A DNA stretch of 13,954 nucleotides from Cyanobacteria bacterium OH_SFB_17 (GCA_023395735.1 JAEWYI010000073.1:1-13954); one strand, 5' to 3'. Shown: positions 6,657-13,954, counted from the stretch's first letter. Program-made: numbers and translations. Notes: generated by a model not told the origin, from the letters alone.

Positions 6657-8414
6657 ATGCGTACAAATTCAATTTCTGCAGTAAAATACGGCAATTTTAC
6701 ATCTATTGATGTTAACAAAAGAAAGAACGCTCAACCGCACTTTCAAGGAAATGGATTGCCAATTTTAACCAACACGCTCGACAAACTTGAGTTCAAAACA
6801 ATAAAACACCAGAAAAATGTAATAAACGCAATTAAAAAAGGATTGGATTTTTTAACCAACTCTTCTATAAAAAGAGATTTTGGCACTTATGAAATTCCAA
6901 TCAACAACCCTGCAATAGCTCCTTACATTAAAAAAGACTATACATACGCATCTTTCAAAAAATTATACCGCCAAGCCAAAGCCGATGGTGTTTTTGACTA
7001 TGAAGTAAACAAACAAAACGGATTTATAAAAACATCCGCATTTAAACCAGAAAGCTATGAAGAAGAAAAGATGGCAAAACTTGTATGGGTAACAGATACC
7101 TGCAGAAACATGTCACTACTTGAAAAAGATACGCCTGAACTTTGTACAACATCACTTGAATCAATTTCTTCTTTTTACAAAAAACAACAACCTAACTTTG
7201 ACAACATAATTGAACATCCTGAACGCTACGGAAACAACAACGGATGGGGCGATGGAGTTTTCCATGAATTTGACCCTTCGAATTTTGAGCCCAACTACGA
7301 TTTTCCAAGAACTCGATTGGAGTCCATCGGCAGATATCTTAAAAAAGCAGGACAATACATAAATGGCGGAATTGAAGAAGGAAAACCTTACGGATATAGA
7401 AGCTCAAGCGAAGTAAGCAACAATACAATCGATTCAATCGGAAATTGTGTAAAATATCTTTCTTCGATCTACTATCCTTACGCAAAATCCTGTGGGGCGT
7501 GGGAAGAAAGAACTTTCAACTCATCTCTGACAAGTGACACTGCCATCATAAATGAAGGTTTCAGAAAAATAATGAAGTTAATGTACAAAGAAACTCAAAA
7601 CCCTGAAATTTTAAAAATACGGGAACGAATTAAAAATTCAAAATACGGAAATATTTTTAATGAAGAATCAAAATTAAAAGATATGCTTCACGATGGCGAA
7701 AAAAGAATAATTGTAAATCATCTTGAAGAAGCTCAAGGAGAAAGAAAATTAGATTCATCTCTAAGTTTTGCAACCCATTATATCAACTCAAAACTTGTTT
7801 GGGATAATCCTGAACTCACACACTCGCAAAATGTTATAAATGATGTAATCGAACATACAAAGCTGTTATCAGAACTAGAAGGCAATGAAGCCAGCAAAGG
7901 CTTAATCGGGGATTACGGCGCAAAAAGATACCTTCATGATGAATACAAAAACCTTAATTACGATATTCCAGAACTTAAAGGAAAAATAAACGAAAACCAC
8001 GAAGCTGAATGGTTTATGGTTTCAGACATTTCAACAGGTTATGGTATACAATTAAAAAAAATTACAAACATGCTCAAAAAAGAAAAAAGAACTCCTAATA
8101 TGGCAGAAGCAAATATGATAACTCAACTTCTTGAAAAAGAAACTGAATACATAAATAGGGCTTATGCAAGAATTACAGGATTTAACAAGCTTAAAGCAAA
8201 CAAAAAAGAATGTCCTGCGTTCAAACTTCCTGAAGCATATCAAGCTATCACAGATTCAAAAGGAAACGTTAAATACGTACCTGGCACAAACACCCCTCTA
8301 ACTTGGGCACAATCATCAAACCTTTTAGCTACAAAAATGTTTATGCAAAACTTGAAAACTCTTGAAGAAATGGGGCTTTTGGCTGAGAAAGCAAATTTAC
8401 AAAAAATTTCTTAA
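6657..8414 (+). CDS. GH15 / phosphorylase kinase alpha-beta-like (alpha/alpha toroid) protein
   Basis: The 585-residue protein resembles the GH15 fold shared by glucoamylases and the alpha/beta regulatory subunits of phosphorylase kinase; homologs occur in Cyanobacteria. The match is by recalled motifs: CGAWEE at 279-284 aligns with the glucoamylase general-acid loop (LWEE). RYLHDEYKN at 424-432 and AEWFMVSD at 450-457 align with phosphorylase kinase RFLRDGYKT and CEWPLFWT. LPEAY at 524-528 and PLTWAQ at 547-552 align with the general-base loop and following helix. Both acid positions are present, so glucan hydrolysis is possible but unproven, and a role in glycogen control is the alternative. 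There is no signal peptide. Residues 1-27 are polar and end in HFQG (28-31), an FKG-like motif. The start has AGGGG four bases upstream. Two hairpins follow the gene. Confidence 0.75.
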   Translation: MRTNSISAVKYGNFTSIDVNKRKNAQPHFQGNGLPILTNTLDKLEFKTIKHQKNVINAIKKGLDFLTNSSIKRDFGTYEIPINNPAIAPYIKKDYTYASFKKLYRQAKADGVFDYEVNKQNGFIKTSAFKPESYEEEKMAKLVWVTDTCRNMSLLEKDTPELCTTSLESISSFYKKQQPNFDNIIEHPERYGNNNGWGDGVFHEFDPSNFEPNYDFPRTRLESIGRYLKKAGQYINGGIEEGKPYGYRSSSEVSNNTIDSIGNCVKYLSSIYYPYAKSCGAWEERTFNSSLTSDTAIINEGFRKIMKLMYKETQNPEILKIRERIKNSKYGNIFNEESKLKDMLHDGEKRIIVNHLEEAQGERKLDSSLSFATHYINSKLVWDNPELTHSQNVINDVIEHTKLLSELEGNEASKGLIGDYGAKRYLHDEYKNLNYDIPELKGKINENHEAEWFMVSDISTGYGIQLKKITNMLKKEKRTPNMAEANMITQLLEKETEYINRAYARITGFNKLKANKKECPAFKLPEAYQAITDSKGNVKYVPGTNTPLTWAQSSNLLATKMFMQNLKTLEEMGLLAEKANLQKIS

Positions 8415-8433
8415 TGTCCGTATGGCAAAATGC

Positions 8434-8478
8434 GAGGGTGGGGCGAAATTTTCTGCATGGAAAATTTCGCCTTTCCTC
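8434..8478 (+). terminator. Strong hairpin after the GH15-like gene
   Basis: A perfect 12-bp stem, GGCGAAATTTTC (8442-8453) with GAAAATTTCGCC (8460-8471), has the loop TGCATG. It can be extended by GAGG (8434-8437) with CCTC (8475-8478) across an internal loop. It lies 20 bases after the stop codon. The following sequence, TTTCCTCT, is only a weak T tract, so termination here may be partial and completed by the next hairpin. It shares GGGGCGAAA and TTTCGCC with the gltX-bioG hairpin. Confidence 0.65.
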
Positions 8479-8493
8479 TAAAAAGTTAACAAC

Positions 8494-8554
8494 AAAAAAC
8501 GAAGGCGATTTATAATCTTTTAATTCAAGATTTAAAACGCCTTCGTGTTTTTTT
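8494..8554. terminator. Bidirectional terminator between convergent genes
   Basis: ACGAAGGCG (8499-8507) pairs with CGCCTTCGT (8538-8546), and within the loop AATCTT can pair with AAGATT. On the plus strand the stem is followed by G and seven T (8548-8554). On the minus strand it is followed by six T (plus-strand A run 8494-8499). It can therefore end both the GH15-like transcript and the acetate-CoA ligase transcript, whose stop codon is at 8570. Confidence 0.85.
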
Positions 8555-8569
8555 AACTAATTTATTTGA

Positions 8570-10744
8570 TTAACAGCCACAAGAACAACCGCAACCACAA
8601 GAGCAAGAATCATTCAATGCTTGTTTAGCTTCTTCAAGTCTTACCTTGATACGACCGTCAACAGCGATTCCCTCACCTGTTTTTTCAGAAATTAACAATG
8701 GGTTAATATCCAATTCATCAATGAATTTAAAATCACTTACAAGTTGAGACAATCTCAACAATGTTTCTTTGATTTGATCCATATTAGCAGGTTTTGTTCC
8801 TCTTGCACCTTCCAAAAGTTTGTATGATTTAACTGATTTAATCATTTCATCAGCATCAACATCTGTCAAAGGAGCAAGTCTGAAAGTTACATCTTTAAGA
8901 ACTTCGATGAACACCCCACCCAAACCGAACATCATCATTGGTCCGTATTGAGGGTCAGTTGCGATACCGCAAACCATTTCACGAGAACCTTTAACCATTT
9001 CTTGAATAATGACACCTTCTAGCCCGTCGATAAGACCTTTTTCTGTCAATTTTTCAATTAAATCTTTGTATTCAGCTCTCAATTGTTCTTCTGACTGTAT
9101 GTTAACTCTAACACCGCCAACATCAGTTTTGTGTGAAGTTGTTTTTGAAGTCATTTTCATAACAACAGGATATCCGATTGAATTTCCGAGGTTTACAACT
9201 TCTTCTTCATTTGTAGCAAGACCGTATTTGCAAGCTCTGATTCCATACGCATCAAGAACATCAATTGATTCAAGTGTTGTCAATTGTTCTCTTCCTTCTG
9301 CGATAGACTGCTTAATGATTTTTTCAGCTTTAGCTTTATTTACATCATAACAAGCAATTTTACCTTCCGGTCTTTCTTGCCATTTTCTTTGTTGGTTCAA
9401 TCTGTTGAATCCGTCTGCAGCTTCTTCAGCATACATAAAGAATGGCATATTAACTTCCATATCAGAAATCTTCAAGAAGAAATCGCTGGTTGTCATAAAC
9501 ACACCGATAACAGGTTTTTCAGGATGTTTTGCTTTGATTTCGATTAATGCTTTTGCAACATCAATATCTTTCAAACCTAAGAACGGCAAATAAATTACCA
9601 TAATCATATCAACATTATCTTCTGCAATAACAGTTTCAAGCGTTTGCTTGTAGTGTTCGATTGGAGCAGAAGCAATCATATCAATAGGGTTTTTAACAGA
9701 TGCAGCCGCAGGCAAGAAGCTTCTTAATTTATCTTTTGTAGCTTCTGAAATCTCAGCCATTTGTAAACCGTATTCGCAAATTGCATCAGTTGCCATAATT
9801 CCAGGGCCGCCTGAGTTAGTGATAATTGCAACTCTGTCCCCTTTTGGAATAGGGCAGTTAGCAAAAACTTTTGCAGTTGAGAAAAGATTTTTCAAAGAAT
9901 ATTCTCTTATAACACCTGATTGCATCAATAAAGCGTTAGCAGCTTTATCTGCACCAGCTAAAGAACCTGTGTGAGAACTTGCTGCAGAAGCACCTGCCGC
10001 AGAACGGCCAGCTTTTAGAGCCAAAACAGGCTTTTTCTTAGTGATTCTTGTTGCTAATTTTCTAAAATTAGAAGGGTTTTGGATTGATTCCATATAAAGA
10101 AGAATTTGTTGGACATCATCTTCATTTTCCCAATATTCAAGAGCAGTTTCAGCATTAACATCAGCCTGATTACCGATTGAAATAAACTGAGCAAATCCAA
10201 GGTTTAAGTCTTTTAATATATTCAAAATACCGCCGCCTAAAGCACCAGATTGAGAAACGAAACCAATGTTTCCGCGTTCTGGAAGAGTTTCAGCGAAACA
10301 TCCGTCCATTCTGATATCAGAAGCAGTGTTTACAACGCCCAAGCAGTTTGGACCAACACATCTCATTCCGTATTCTTTTAGTTTTGCAACCAATGCTTTT
10401 TCTGCTTCAACACCTTCAGCACCAGCTTCTTTAAAGCCTGCTGATATAATACAAATACCTTTTATTCCTTTTTCGTTGCAATCATCAAGGGCTTGAAGAA
10501 CAAACTTTTGAGCAATTACGATAATCGCCAGATCAACTTCGCCTGGAATTTCTTTAACGTTAGTATATGCTTTAAAACCTTCAATTTCGCCACCTTTAGG
10601 GTTTACAGGATAAACCTCTCCTGTGAATTTGTAATCTCTCAATCTTTTCATAATATCAGAACCGATTGTGTGCTCTTTTGTAGAAGCACCGATTACGGCA
10701 ATACCTTTTGGTCTCATGATTTTGTCTAGTTGTTGTTTTAACAT
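8570..10744 (-). CDS. Acetate-CoA ligase (ADP-forming), fused alpha and beta subunits, with Cys-rich tail
   Basis: The 724-residue cytoplasmic enzyme of the NDP-forming acyl-CoA synthetase family makes acetate (or another acid) and ATP from acyl-CoA, ADP and phosphate. Domain order is CoA-binding (1 to about 130, with GAS at 19-21), ligase-CoA / succinyl-CoA-ligase-like (about 155-460), and ATP-grasp (about 490-710). The phosphorylated histidine is H258 in SHTGSLAG. H538 in SHKTDVGG is the family's second phosphohistidine in the ATP-grasp part. The last twelve residues read SCSCGCGCSCGC, six cysteines alternating with Ser/Gly, unlike any tail I know in this family; they are encoded by a short degenerate tandem repeat. 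The start ATG at 10744 has AAAGG eight bases upstream. The gene is probably a single transcription unit between two terminators; the promoter is not clear. Confidence 0.93.
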   Translation of the reverse strand: MLKQQLDKIMRPKGIAVIGASTKEHTIGSDIMKRLRDYKFTGEVYPVNPKGGEIEGFKAYTNVKEIPGEVDLAIIVIAQKFVLQALDDCNEKGIKGICIISAGFKEAGAEGVEAEKALVAKLKEYGMRCVGPNCLGVVNTASDIRMDGCFAETLPERGNIGFVSQSGALGGGILNILKDLNLGFAQFISIGNQADVNAETALEYWENEDDVQQILLYMESIQNPSNFRKLATRITKKKPVLALKAGRSAAGASAASSHTGSLAGADKAANALLMQSGVIREYSLKNLFSTAKVFANCPIPKGDRVAIITNSGGPGIMATDAICEYGLQMAEISEATKDKLRSFLPAAASVKNPIDMIASAPIEHYKQTLETVIAEDNVDMIMVIYLPFLGLKDIDVAKALIEIKAKHPEKPVIGVFMTTSDFFLKISDMEVNMPFFMYAEEAADGFNRLNQQRKWQERPEGKIACYDVNKAKAEKIIKQSIAEGREQLTTLESIDVLDAYGIRACKYGLATNEEEVVNLGNSIGYPVVMKMTSKTTSHKTDVGGVRVNIQSEEQLRAEYKDLIEKLTEKGLIDGLEGVIIQEMVKGSREMVCGIATDPQYGPMMMFGLGGVFIEVLKDVTFRLAPLTDVDADEMIKSVKSYKLLEGARGTKPANMDQIKETLLRLSQLVSDFKFIDELDINPLLISEKTGEGIAVDGRIKVRLEEAKQALNDSCSCGCGCSCGC

Positions 10745-10795
10745 TCTCTTCGCCTTTCTGTTAAATATATTAACTACATTATTTTAATTGTGACT

Positions 10796-10840
10796 AAAAG
10801 AGGTGAAAGTCATTAGGATGTCCTTATACTTTTCACCTCT
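10796..10840 (-). terminator. Intrinsic terminator of the radical SAM gene
   Basis: AGAGGTGAAA (10799-10808) and TTTCACCTCT (10831-10840) form a perfect 10-bp stem, extendable inward. On the minus strand the stem is followed by TTTTAG. It begins three bases past the stop codon of the radical SAM gene and so insulates the downstream ligase gene, whose own promoter must lie within 10745-10795. Confidence 0.75.
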
Positions 10841-10843
10841 GAT

Positions 10844-11473
10844 TTAATATCCGCTGTCGAGCCATTCTCTGTTTCTAAATTTTGCTCCGAGAGATTTGGC
10901 TATACTTTCGCACTCTTCAACGTCAACATCGTAATCTTTGTAACCAGTTACAACGCTGGCTGTTGTTTCTATTCCGGCTTCAGTACATTTTTTTATAAAG
11001 TCTTTTACAACCTCAAGCGGTTCTTCGCTTGAAATATTAGGTTGCGAAAGCTCTTTGTATAATTTTTCATCAGATGCATTCAGACTGACTGAAATTTCGT
11101 CAATCAAGCCTACAAGCTCTTTTGCAACATTTCTCTTATGGATAAAATTAGCATGCCCGTTAGTATTAAGTCTGATTTTTACTTCTTTATAATTGCTTTT
11201 AATAAAAGAAGCAACTTCTTTTAATATATCGATCTTAATCGTAGGCTCACCGTATCCGCAGAAAATAATTTCTTTTTCTCCGTTATATATTTTTTTTAAT
11301 TGATTTATAACTTCATCCGCGCCAAAATCTTCATGCTTCAACCACAAATTTTTACCGCAGACGTCATCCTTCAATGAACGAATACAAAAAATACACTGAT
11401 TCGTACATTTGTTTGTCAAATTTATATAAATTTTTCCGTCTAATAAATAAACTAAATTGTCTTCTTCTGTCAT
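10844..11473 (-). CDS. Small radical SAM protein, TatD-associated type
   Basis: From the ATG at 11473 the protein has 209 residues. The iron-sulfur cluster motif is C23-xxx-C27-xx-C30 (CTNQCIFC), followed by GYGEPT at 73-78, which contributes to SAM binding, and RLNTNG at 101-106. The pattern YLLDGKIYINLTN, the CGYGEPT region and SVSLNA near 128-133 match the short family that TIGRFAMs calls 'radical SAM protein, TatD family-associated' (recalled, not searched). Its reaction is not known to me. The protein is shorter than a full radical SAM barrel enzyme, as is normal for this family. An in-frame TTG at 11506 is possible, but it overlaps the predicted promoter. No tatD gene is in the window. 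The ribosome binding site is weak (GGA about five bases upstream). Confidence 0.85.
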   Translation of the reverse strand: MTEEDNLVYLLDGKIYINLTNKCTNQCIFCIRSLKDDVCGKNLWLKHEDFGADEVINQLKKIYNGEKEIIFCGYGEPTIKIDILKEVASFIKSNYKEVKIRLNTNGHANFIHKRNVAKELVGLIDEISVSLNASDEKLYKELSQPNISSEEPLEVVKDFIKKCTEAGIETTASVVTGYKDYDVDVEECESIAKSLGAKFRNREWLDSGY

Positions 11474-11494
11474 TTTTCCAATTCTCTTAATAAT

Positions 11495-11522
11495 ATTATG
11501 GCACAACCAGAAACTCAGGCAA
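11495..11522 (-). promoter_or_regulatory. Possible promoter of the radical SAM gene
   Basis: On the minus strand CATAAT (11495-11500) has an upstream TG in extended -10 position and lies 16 bases from TTGCCT (11517-11522). The start point would be near 11488, giving a leader of about 15 nt. This supports the ATG at 11473 as the start. Confidence 0.4.
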
Positions 11523-11571
11523 GTAAAAATAATGTAAAGGTTCGGGCATGTAAATAAATGTAAAATTAAAG

Positions 11572-11590
11572 ATATTTTTTTAAAAAATAT
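11572..11590. repeat. 19-bp AT palindrome in the divergent intergenic region
   Basis: ATATTTTTT (11572-11580) and AAAAAATAT (11582-11590) form a perfect palindrome around one T. It lies midway in the 282-base space between the radical SAM gene and the right-edge gene. The rest of that space is A/T tracts, including TAATGTAAA-like words at 11529-11537 and 11550-11558. It could be curved DNA or a regulatory site. Confidence 0.3.
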
Positions 11591-11682
11591 AGCAATTATT
11601 TTTTTTAGGAAACTTGAAATATCTGTAGACAGTAATTTTTCAAAATAATATTAAAATATTTTAACAAGGTATAAAAAGACCC

Positions 11683-11711
11683 TTGAAAAAAAAATCAAAG
11701 TATGAGATAAA
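11683..11711 (+). promoter_or_regulatory. Possible promoter of the right-edge gene
   Basis: TTGAAA (11683-11688) is followed after 17 bases by GATAAA (11706-11711), a five-of-six and a four-of-six match. The start point would be near 11718. A ribosome binding site GAGGT (11741-11745) lies ten bases before the ATG at 11756. Other weak -10-like sequences (TATAAA at 11670, TAGAAT at 11721) are present, so the exact start is uncertain. Confidence 0.35.
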
Positions 11712-11755
11712 TAGTTTTAATAGAATATTGAAATTGGGATGAGGTAAACACCACA

Positions 11756-13954
11756 ATGAATTTAACACTAAATAACGGTCCAGTGCTGCAGAACAAAGCC
11801 AAGACGAAGTTCATGGCAAGCTCTCGAAATTCCCATCCGTTATCTAAGCCAGAGTTATCACCATCATTGTTTCCGTTTTCCGTTTCCGATTTAAAAAATA
11901 ATATAGAAGAAAGACCTTTAAAAACAAATTCTCAGAATTTAAGTTTTAAAGGTCTTTTTTATAAACCAGTTATGGAAGCTTCTAAAAAAGCTGCAAAGAT
12001 TTATAATGCAAATGAAATTCTTTCAATCGCAAAAGAGAACAACCTTGGGAAAAGTGTAGAAGATTTATTTAACAGTGTGAAAAATTCTGAACACACAAAG
12101 AAAATGTTTTCTCTTGATGAAACAACTAAACAAGTTACATTCCAAAAGAAAACAATTCTTAATCTTATTATTGACGGAATCATCTACCCTATAAAAACTC
12201 TTCCGCTTGAAATATTAAACGGCGGGATTCAATTCTTGAAAAAAATAAAACCTTTCAAAAAATGGGCAGAAAAAGCTTATGATTCTCCTATGCTAAAAAA
12301 TATGCGTCAAAAATTAAAAAGTGAATCAAAAGTTAACGCTCTTAGAGGCGTCTTTGAAACTATTGATGAATTGAAAGATAAGCCAAAAGATGAAATCGCG
12401 TCAAAATTATTCCAAAAATCAGTAAAAATGTTTGATGCCAAAACAGGAAACTATGACACAAAACACGAAAGAAGCTTGTGCAGAATAGTTTCAGGATACA
12501 TTCCTGCTGTTTTCTTGGCAAACGATGCTTATAACCTTTCAATAATGTACAAAAACGACAAAAAAGAAGCTGATAAAGAAAAACAAGCAAGATTCAAACA
12601 AGAACTTAGCAGAGTTACTCTTAATGCTTATGTAACATTGATTACCCTTGGCGCGTTGCAAAAATACATCAACAACTCTTCTCTTGGTATTATGCTTAAC
12701 ACAGCGGTTACAGTATTGTTTACAGAATCATTTGCCAGATTGACAAACGGAAAACATATAACAAGATTAACCCCTGAACAAGCAAAAGCAGAAAATGCCA
12801 AAAACGGAATTGTTGTTAAAGACCAACCGAAAGTTGAAAAAGAAACAAAAACAAACAATGACAAAAAAGATAAAAAAGCTCCATTGTTAAGCTTTGGAAC
12901 AGTATTGAAAGCAAGTTTGGCAGTTATAGCAACCGGCTACGGAGTTAAAGCTCTTAGATCAATTACGATAAAAGGCGGAAGCGAAAATGCAGCAAATACA
13001 ATCGGTAAATATATTGATAACAAATTAAGCCCGATTACACAAGGGTATAAAAAACTTACTCAACAAAAGCACGAAATCGATCTTGAAACATTCAACAAAG
13101 TAATTAAAACACTTGAAGATAACGGCTTTGACGGAATTGCAAAAAAATATAAAGAAATCGCAAACGACGGACACATTAAAGATGGAAAAGTTATACTTGG
13201 AACAAAAGATAAAAAGACTAAACCGTTTGTTGATTTTGTTATAGCTCCATTTAAATTTATATTTAACACAATAAAATTACCATATTCACTTACTGAAAAA
13301 GCTATAAAAACTGTAGGCAACAAACCAAAAGATAACACTAAACCATTAAAACAACTTGACCTTGAAGCTCTTTCAAAAAGTATTGATAAGATGATTACGC
13401 AAGTCGAAAGCAAAAACTTCAACAAAGAAAAATTCCAATCATATCTAAACGACAACATTTTAAAATCATTCAACGTTGATAACGTATCAAACATATCAAA
13501 CAGTGAACTTGCAAACCTTGCTAAAACATCTGCAACGGCTGCGACAATATGGTTCTTGATGACAGACAACTACAATATGGTTATGTTGAAATCTAACGGC
13601 GAAAACAAAAATGAAGCTGAACAAAAATTCAAAGAAAGATTTGTACAGGAAGGTTCAAGATTATTCTATCAAACATTATTAATAGACTTATTCAACTCAA
13701 CATTCAGAAGCCAATACAACAGCTCACTATGGGGCATGACTTGGGTAACGGCAATTAATACAACAATCAGCGAAATATTAAACAGAAAATCTATCGGTAT
13801 GCCTGTAAAAGCACACTCTAAAGAAGAACTCCAAGGCCTTGACGCTCAAAAAGCAAATGCAAAAGGGGCTTTGCGTTCATACTATGACTTTATGGCAAGA
13901 TTAACAGGCAAAAAGACAATAACAGAGATTCACGAAGAAAAAATCAAGAAAGAA
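11756..13954 (+). CDS. Large hypothetical protein with N-terminal FKG motif, cut by the window end
   Basis: The reading frame is open for 733 codons from the ATG at 11756 to the last base, with no stop, so the C-terminus is missing. GAGGT lies ten bases upstream of the start. I do not recognise the family. The first 60 residues are polar, rich in Ser/Asn/Pro, and lead to NLSFKGLF (61-68), the same motif type as in the AAA ATPase. The body is lysine-rich and mostly helical. Hydrophobic stretches fall at about 288-328, about 378-400 and about 588-605; these could be membrane segments or buried helices. A charged Lys/Asp/Glu linker covers about 340-377. Codon use resembles the other genes. A terminator-like hairpin lies inside the coding sequence at 11910-11960. 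Confidence 0.8.
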   Translation, partial: MNLTLNNGPVLQNKAKTKFMASSRNSHPLSKPELSPSLFPFSVSDLKNNIEERPLKTNSQNLSFKGLFYKPVMEASKKAAKIYNANEILSIAKENNLGKSVEDLFNSVKNSEHTKKMFSLDETTKQVTFQKKTILNLIIDGIIYPIKTLPLEILNGGIQFLKKIKPFKKWAEKAYDSPMLKNMRQKLKSESKVNALRGVFETIDELKDKPKDEIASKLFQKSVKMFDAKTGNYDTKHERSLCRIVSGYIPAVFLANDAYNLSIMYKNDKKEADKEKQARFKQELSRVTLNAYVTLITLGALQKYINNSSLGIMLNTAVTVLFTESFARLTNGKHITRLTPEQAKAENAKNGIVVKDQPKVEKETKTNNDKKDKKAPLLSFGTVLKASLAVIATGYGVKALRSITIKGGSENAANTIGKYIDNKLSPITQGYKKLTQQKHEIDLETFNKVIKTLEDNGFDGIAKKYKEIANDGHIKDGKVILGTKDKKTKPFVDFVIAPFKFIFNTIKLPYSLTEKAIKTVGNKPKDNTKPLKQLDLEALSKSIDKMITQVESKNFNKEKFQSYLNDNILKSFNVDNVSNISNSELANLAKTSATAATIWFLMTDNYNMVMLKSNGENKNEAEQKFKERFVQEGSRLFYQTLLIDLFNSTFRSQYNSSLWGMTWVTAINTTISEILNRKSIGMPVKAHSKEELQGLDAQKANAKGALRSYYDFMARLTGKKTITEIHEEKIKKE
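11910..11960 (+). terminator. Terminator-like hairpin inside the coding sequence
   Basis: AAAGACCTTTAAAA (11910-11923) pairs perfectly over 14 bases with TTTTAAAGGTCTTT (11944-11957). An inner 6-bp stem AAATTC/GAATTT (11926-11931 and 11935-11940) closes a 3-base loop. The T run continues to 11960. This is the form of an intrinsic terminator, yet it lies about 155-205 bases into an open frame. The left arm encodes Glu-Arg-Pro-Leu-Lys and the right arm encodes Ser-Phe-Lys-Gly-Leu-Phe. It may act as an attenuator that forms only when translation lags. Confidence 0.55.

Noticed and set aside
10745..10795. A promoter for the acetate-CoA ligase gene (TAATAT or TATATT as -10).
   Set aside because: -10-like words are present, but no acceptable -35 lies at 16-18 bases. 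The promoter must be here or depend on readthrough, but it cannot be placed.
1910..11560. Recurrent AATGTAAA-like words in intergenic DNA (near 1908, 6502, 11530 and 11553) as a regulon site.
   Set aside because: The word is short, copies vary in their flanks and position, and the DNA is very AT-rich, so chance recurrence is likely.
13060..13569. A 169-codon minus-strand open frame inside the right-edge gene.
   Set aside because: It is antisense to a continuous plus-strand frame with normal codon use, start and ribosome binding site. The minus frame has no supported start or recognisable product.

Overview
The window is an AT-rich bacterial chromosome segment with compact, mostly protein-coding DNA. 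The gene content fits a fermentative anaerobe with cyanobacterial affinities: a thiamine-diphosphate 2-oxo acid decarboxylase, an ADP-forming acetyl-CoA synthetase, a phosphorylase-kinase-alpha/beta-like GH15 protein, and several unusual proteins carrying an F-K-G-like motif after a polar N-terminus. My best guess is a gut Melainabacterium (Vampirovibrionia/Gastranaerophilales). That rests on family knowledge and general look, not on a marker gene or a search, so confidence is moderate. There is no rRNA, tRNA, CRISPR array, phage gene or transposase that I can see.

Layout. At the left edge a minus-strand gene starts and leaves the window (1-23), with a well-formed promoter behind it. An AAA+ ATPase follows on the minus strand (157-1722) with its own terminator and a near-consensus promoter. 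A divergent intergenic region with tandem palindromes leads to a plus-strand pyruvate/indolepyruvate-type decarboxylase (1980-3641). This gene abuts, stop codon to stop codon, the convergent bioG (3642-4280). bioG lies downstream of gltX (4340-5779), and a 17-bp perfect hairpin separates the two. Divergently from gltX, on the plus strand, come an unknown 168-residue protein (5986-6492) and the GH15/phosphorylase-kinase-like protein (6657-8414), then two hairpins, the second a bidirectional terminator. On the minus strand lie a fused ADP-forming acetate-CoA ligase with a cysteine-rich tail (8570-10744) and a small radical SAM protein (10844-11473). The last 2.2 kb are one open reading frame (11756-13954) that starts in the window and runs off its right edge without a stop.

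How the genes fit together. The decarboxylase (2-oxo acid to aldehyde) and the ADP-forming ligase (acyl-CoA to acid plus ATP) both belong to fermentative carbon disposal, but they are not in one operon. gltX and bioG (translation; pimeloyl-ACP formation for biotin) share orientation and perhaps a transcript. The four proteins with the motif x-F-[KQ]-[GA] in the N-terminal part (AAA ATPase, 168-residue protein, GH15-like protein, right-edge protein) are otherwise unrelated in sequence. They form the most interesting group in the window. The right-edge gene also carries a terminator-like hairpin inside its coding sequence, and the right arm of that hairpin encodes the FKG motif itself.
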